A stretch of DNA of 42,747 nt from NCBI GenBank assembly GCA_905236775.1, contig CAJOOM010000064.1, positions 1 through 42,747 on the forward strand, given 5' to 3'. Below the pieces are notes generated by a model, which saw only the letters and a program-made list of their open reading frames with translations, searched no databases and was not told the DNA's origin. Positions 40,856-42,747 of the stretch are shown in pieces. Source of the stretch: Candidatus Gastranaerophilales bacterium. Lineage in GTDB: Bacteria; Cyanobacteriota; Vampirovibrionia; Gastranaerophilales; Gastranaerophilaceae. Both the position numbers and the translations under genes were made by a program. The first letter of the stretch is position 1, and each line of letters begins with the position of its first letter.

Positions 40856-40884
40856 AGTATACATAGAAATTAAGCAAATATCAA
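40856..40884 (-). promoter_or_regulatory. Sigma-70-type promoter of glyQ
   Basis: Minus strand TTGATA, exactly 17 nt, TATACT, about 37 nt upstream of glyQ. A weak hairpin ACACC-TCTG-GGTGT lies further upstream at about 40990, after the oxidoreductase stop. Confidence 0.65.
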
Positions 40885-41034
40885 AGGTAAAAAGATATAT
40901 TGTAAAATTTTGTAACACAGTAAGAATTTGGGGAACGGTTTTGTTGCAGTATTTGCGCTAACCTGCATGTACACTACAACCCACACACCCAGAGGTGTAT
41001 TTGAAAAAGTTAAATTCGACATTTGATATTACAA

Positions 41035-42411
41035 TTATCCTCTTGCACAAATTGTTTGAGCAACATACACTCCGGAAGCTGATGCTTGTATTAATCCTCT
41101 TGTTACGCCTGCACCATCGCCTATGGTAAACAGATTTTTCACACCCTCTGTTTCAAGTTCATTTGTCAGCTTGACTCTAGCGGAGTAGAATTTAACTTCA
41201 ATACCATAAAGTAAAGTGTATCTGGAAGCTGTTCCCGGAGCTATTTTATCAAGAGCGAATAACATTTCAATAATGCTTTTCATTTGTCGATAAGGAATAA
41301 CAAGACTCAAATCACCGGGTGTTGCACAAGTAAGAGTCGGAGTAATTACACTGGACTTAATTCTGTCGGGAGTTGAACGTCTCCCCTCTAATAAATCGCC
41401 AAATCTTTGTACAAGAATTCCTCCTGCAAGCATATTAGCAAGACTTGCAATGTGCTGACCATAAGCAATAGGTTCTTTAAATGGTTCCGTAAATTTCTTG
41501 CTTACTAGCAATGCGAAGTTAGTATTATTAGTTTTTATATTTGCATAACTATGTCCGTTAACAGTTGCTATTCCGTTATAATTTTCTTGAACAACTTCAC
41601 CATTTGGGTTCATGCAAAAAGTACGTACTTCATCACCAAATGTAGGAGAATGGTAAACCAATTTTGATTCATATAGTTTATCTGTTAAAGGTGCAAAAAC
41701 CGGTGCAGGAAGTTCAACACGAACACCAACATCAACAGCATTATTAACCATGCCGATTTTATTTTTTGCAAACTCGTGAGTAAGCCAATCAGCTCCCTCT
41801 CTACCAGGGGCAATAATAGTATATTCTGCTTTTATAGTTTCTCCATTATCTAAAACGATACCTTTAACTTGTTCGCATTCTACTATTAAGCTTTCTGCAC
41901 AAACATTATTAAGAATAGTAATTTTTTCATCCAAAAAGTCTTGCATGTGCTTAAGAACATCCAAACTTCGCTCTGTTCCTAAGTGTCTAACCGGAGAATG
42001 AACCAGTTTAAGTTCTGCAAGAACTGCTTGGCGCTCAATATCTCTGAAAACATCCATATCAGTACCAAAAACTTCGTCAGTAGCGCCGTGCTCAAGATAC
42101 ATGCCATCAGCATACTTGATTAGTTCTTCGACTTTATTTCTTGGCATGTAATCAATTAAATGTCCGCCGACATCTGGAGTTAGTGTTAATTTTCCATCAG
42201 AAAAAGCGCCTGCACCGCCCCAACCGCATAATAAACCACAACGTTTGCAATTTATACATTTTGGAGAGCCCTCTCTAATTGGGCATTTTCTTTTTTCTAT
42301 TTTCTGCCCTTTTTCAATAAGGATAACTTTCCAATCAGGTTTAAGTTTCACTATTTCTAAAGCAGAAAAAATGCCTGCCGGACCTGCACCAATAATTGCT
42401 ACGTTGTACAT
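41035..42411 (-). CDS. FAD-dependent oxidoreductase (NAD(P)/FAD dehydrogenase family)
   Basis: About 458 residues. The N-terminal FAD dinucleotide fold is VAIIGAGPAGIFSALEI. A cysteine-rich segment follows (KRKCPIREGSPKCINCKRCGLLCGWGGAGAFSDGK, about 41-75 in parts). Six Cys in this stretch could bind an iron-sulfur cluster or be redox-active. Further conserved parts are TIIAPGREGADWL and the C-terminal FAD-contacting LFTIGDGAGVTRGLIQASASG. It resembles the uncharacterised dehydrogenase family with the GWGGAGAFSDGKLTL signature. Substrate unknown. ATG at 42411 is about 10 nt from AGGAG; the ATG at 42420 is only 1 nt from it. Monocistronic. Confidence 0.85.
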   Translation of the reverse strand: MYNVAIIGAGPAGIFSALEIVKLKPDWKVILIEKGQKIEKRKCPIREGSPKCINCKRCGLLCGWGGAGAFSDGKLTLTPDVGGHLIDYMPRNKVEELIKYADGMYLEHGATDEVFGTDMDVFRDIERQAVLAELKLVHSPVRHLGTERSLDVLKHMQDFLDEKITILNNVCAESLIVECEQVKGIVLDNGETIKAEYTIIAPGREGADWLTHEFAKNKIGMVNNAVDVGVRVELPAPVFAPLTDKLYESKLVYHSPTFGDEVRTFCMNPNGEVVQENYNGIATVNGHSYANIKTNNTNFALLVSKKFTEPFKEPIAYGQHIASLANMLAGGILVQRFGDLLEGRRSTPDRIKSSVITPTLTCATPGDLSLVIPYRQMKSIIEMLFALDKIAPGTASRYTLLYGIEVKFYSARVKLTNELETEGVKNLFTIGDGAGVTRGLIQASASGVYVAQTICARG

Positions 42412-42557
42412 ATTGTTCATACTCCTAATCTTATAATGCCGTACATGTCCAGCATACTTTAAATAAATGTAATTTACAAGTAAGTGTTTAGAATAATGAA
42501 CCTAATTTTTTAAAGTTTATGTTGTAGGAATGAATATAATATCTAAAGTAAATTTTC

Positions 42558-42588
42558 TTGACAATAAATTTTGATATCATATTATAGT
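42558..42588 (+). promoter_or_regulatory. Promoter of tRNA-Gln
   Basis: TTGACA at 42558 with ATTATA (17-nt spacer) or TATAGT (19-nt spacer) as -10. It lies about 16-20 nt before the mature tRNA 5' end. No other feature was seen in 42421-42557. Confidence 0.6.
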
Positions 42589-42603
42589 ATATGTGCAAGG
42601 TGA

Positions 42604-42679
42604 TGGGACGTCGCCAAGTGGTAAGGCAGCTGGTTTTGGTCCAGCCATCTCGGAGGTTCGAATCCTTCCGTCCCAGCCA
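42604..42679 (+). tRNA. tRNA-Gln (anticodon TTG)
   Basis: Acceptor TGGGACG pairs with CGTCCCA, discriminator G, encoded CCA. D-arm GCC...GGC, anticodon stem GCTGG/CCAGC with loop TTTTGGT giving TTG, T-arm GGAGG-TTCGAAT-CCTTC (one mismatch or G-T). U1-A72, as in most bacterial tRNA-Gln. Unlike the tRNA-Arg in this window, the CCA is encoded. Confidence 0.93.
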
Positions 42680-42683
42680 TTTG

Positions 42684-42708
42684 AAAGACCAGAAATGGTC
42701 TTTTTTTT
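42684..42708 (+). terminator. Terminator of tRNA-Gln
   Basis: AAAGACCA, 4-nt loop, TGGTCTTT followed by a run of T, starting 5 nt after the tRNA. Confidence 0.9.
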
Positions 42709-42747
42709 ATGGAAGGATGAGAACCTCTACTAAGCGGAGCTTAGTCA

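Noticed and set aside
42514-42540. Plus-strand TAAAGTTT before tRNA-Gln as a sigma-28 site
   Set aside because: No GCCGATAA-like box at the right spacing; the tRNA has a clear sigma-70 promoter downstream.

Overview
The window is AT-rich bacterial chromosome in standard genetic code, with densely packed, mostly minus-strand genes. The gene set points to a motile, low-GC bacterium: two FliD-type filament caps, flagellin, a membrane pyrophosphatase, SMC, MurC, UppP, and a two-subunit glycyl-tRNA synthetase whose beta gene is not adjacent. My best guess is a gut Vampirovibrionia/Melainabacteria (Gastranaerophilales-like) genome. This rests on general impression and is not proven by any single marker.

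Layout. 1-3702: 5' part of a very large FliD-like gene, open to the window edge, with at least seven tandem repeats of about 110 residues. 4114-6361: yidD, deoC, uppP, queD. 6362-6691: a promoter-to-terminator unit that looks like a roughly 250-nt RNA. 6865-9574: small secreted protein, hpf, ordinary-size fliD. 9878-12642: PLP decarboxylase-like gene and argS. 12787-17851: phosphohexomutase, tRNA-Arg, two lineage-type hypotheticals around a ZIP transporter. 17897-20976: secreted protein, def, endonuclease IV-like protein, formyltransferase. 20977-21491: flagellar-sigma promoter, structured RNA element and metK promoter. 21492-26713: metK, TPR-glycosyltransferase, DUF4145-like membrane protein, murC. 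27143-34630: smc, flagellin, membrane PPase. 34837-40819: hypotheticals, divergent AbrB-like pair, two amino acid permeases, a repeat-bordered four-helix-bundle module, glyQ. 41035 to the end: FAD oxidoreductase and tRNA-Gln.

The most coherent theme is motility. Four minus-strand sites fit the sigma-28 (FliA/SigD) consensus TAAAGTTT-N11-GCCGATAA with exact 11-nt spacing. Two precede flagellin and fliD as expected. The other two precede structured, apparently non-coding leaders upstream of a formyltransferase and of murC, suggesting flagellar-regulon small RNAs or unexpected regulon members. The flagellin promoter is overlapped by a perfect 11-bp-arm palindrome.

The second theme is short tandem repeats (7, 8 and 11 bp) in intergenic gaps, some reaching into start or stop codons. 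No CRISPR array, transposase or prophage was seen.
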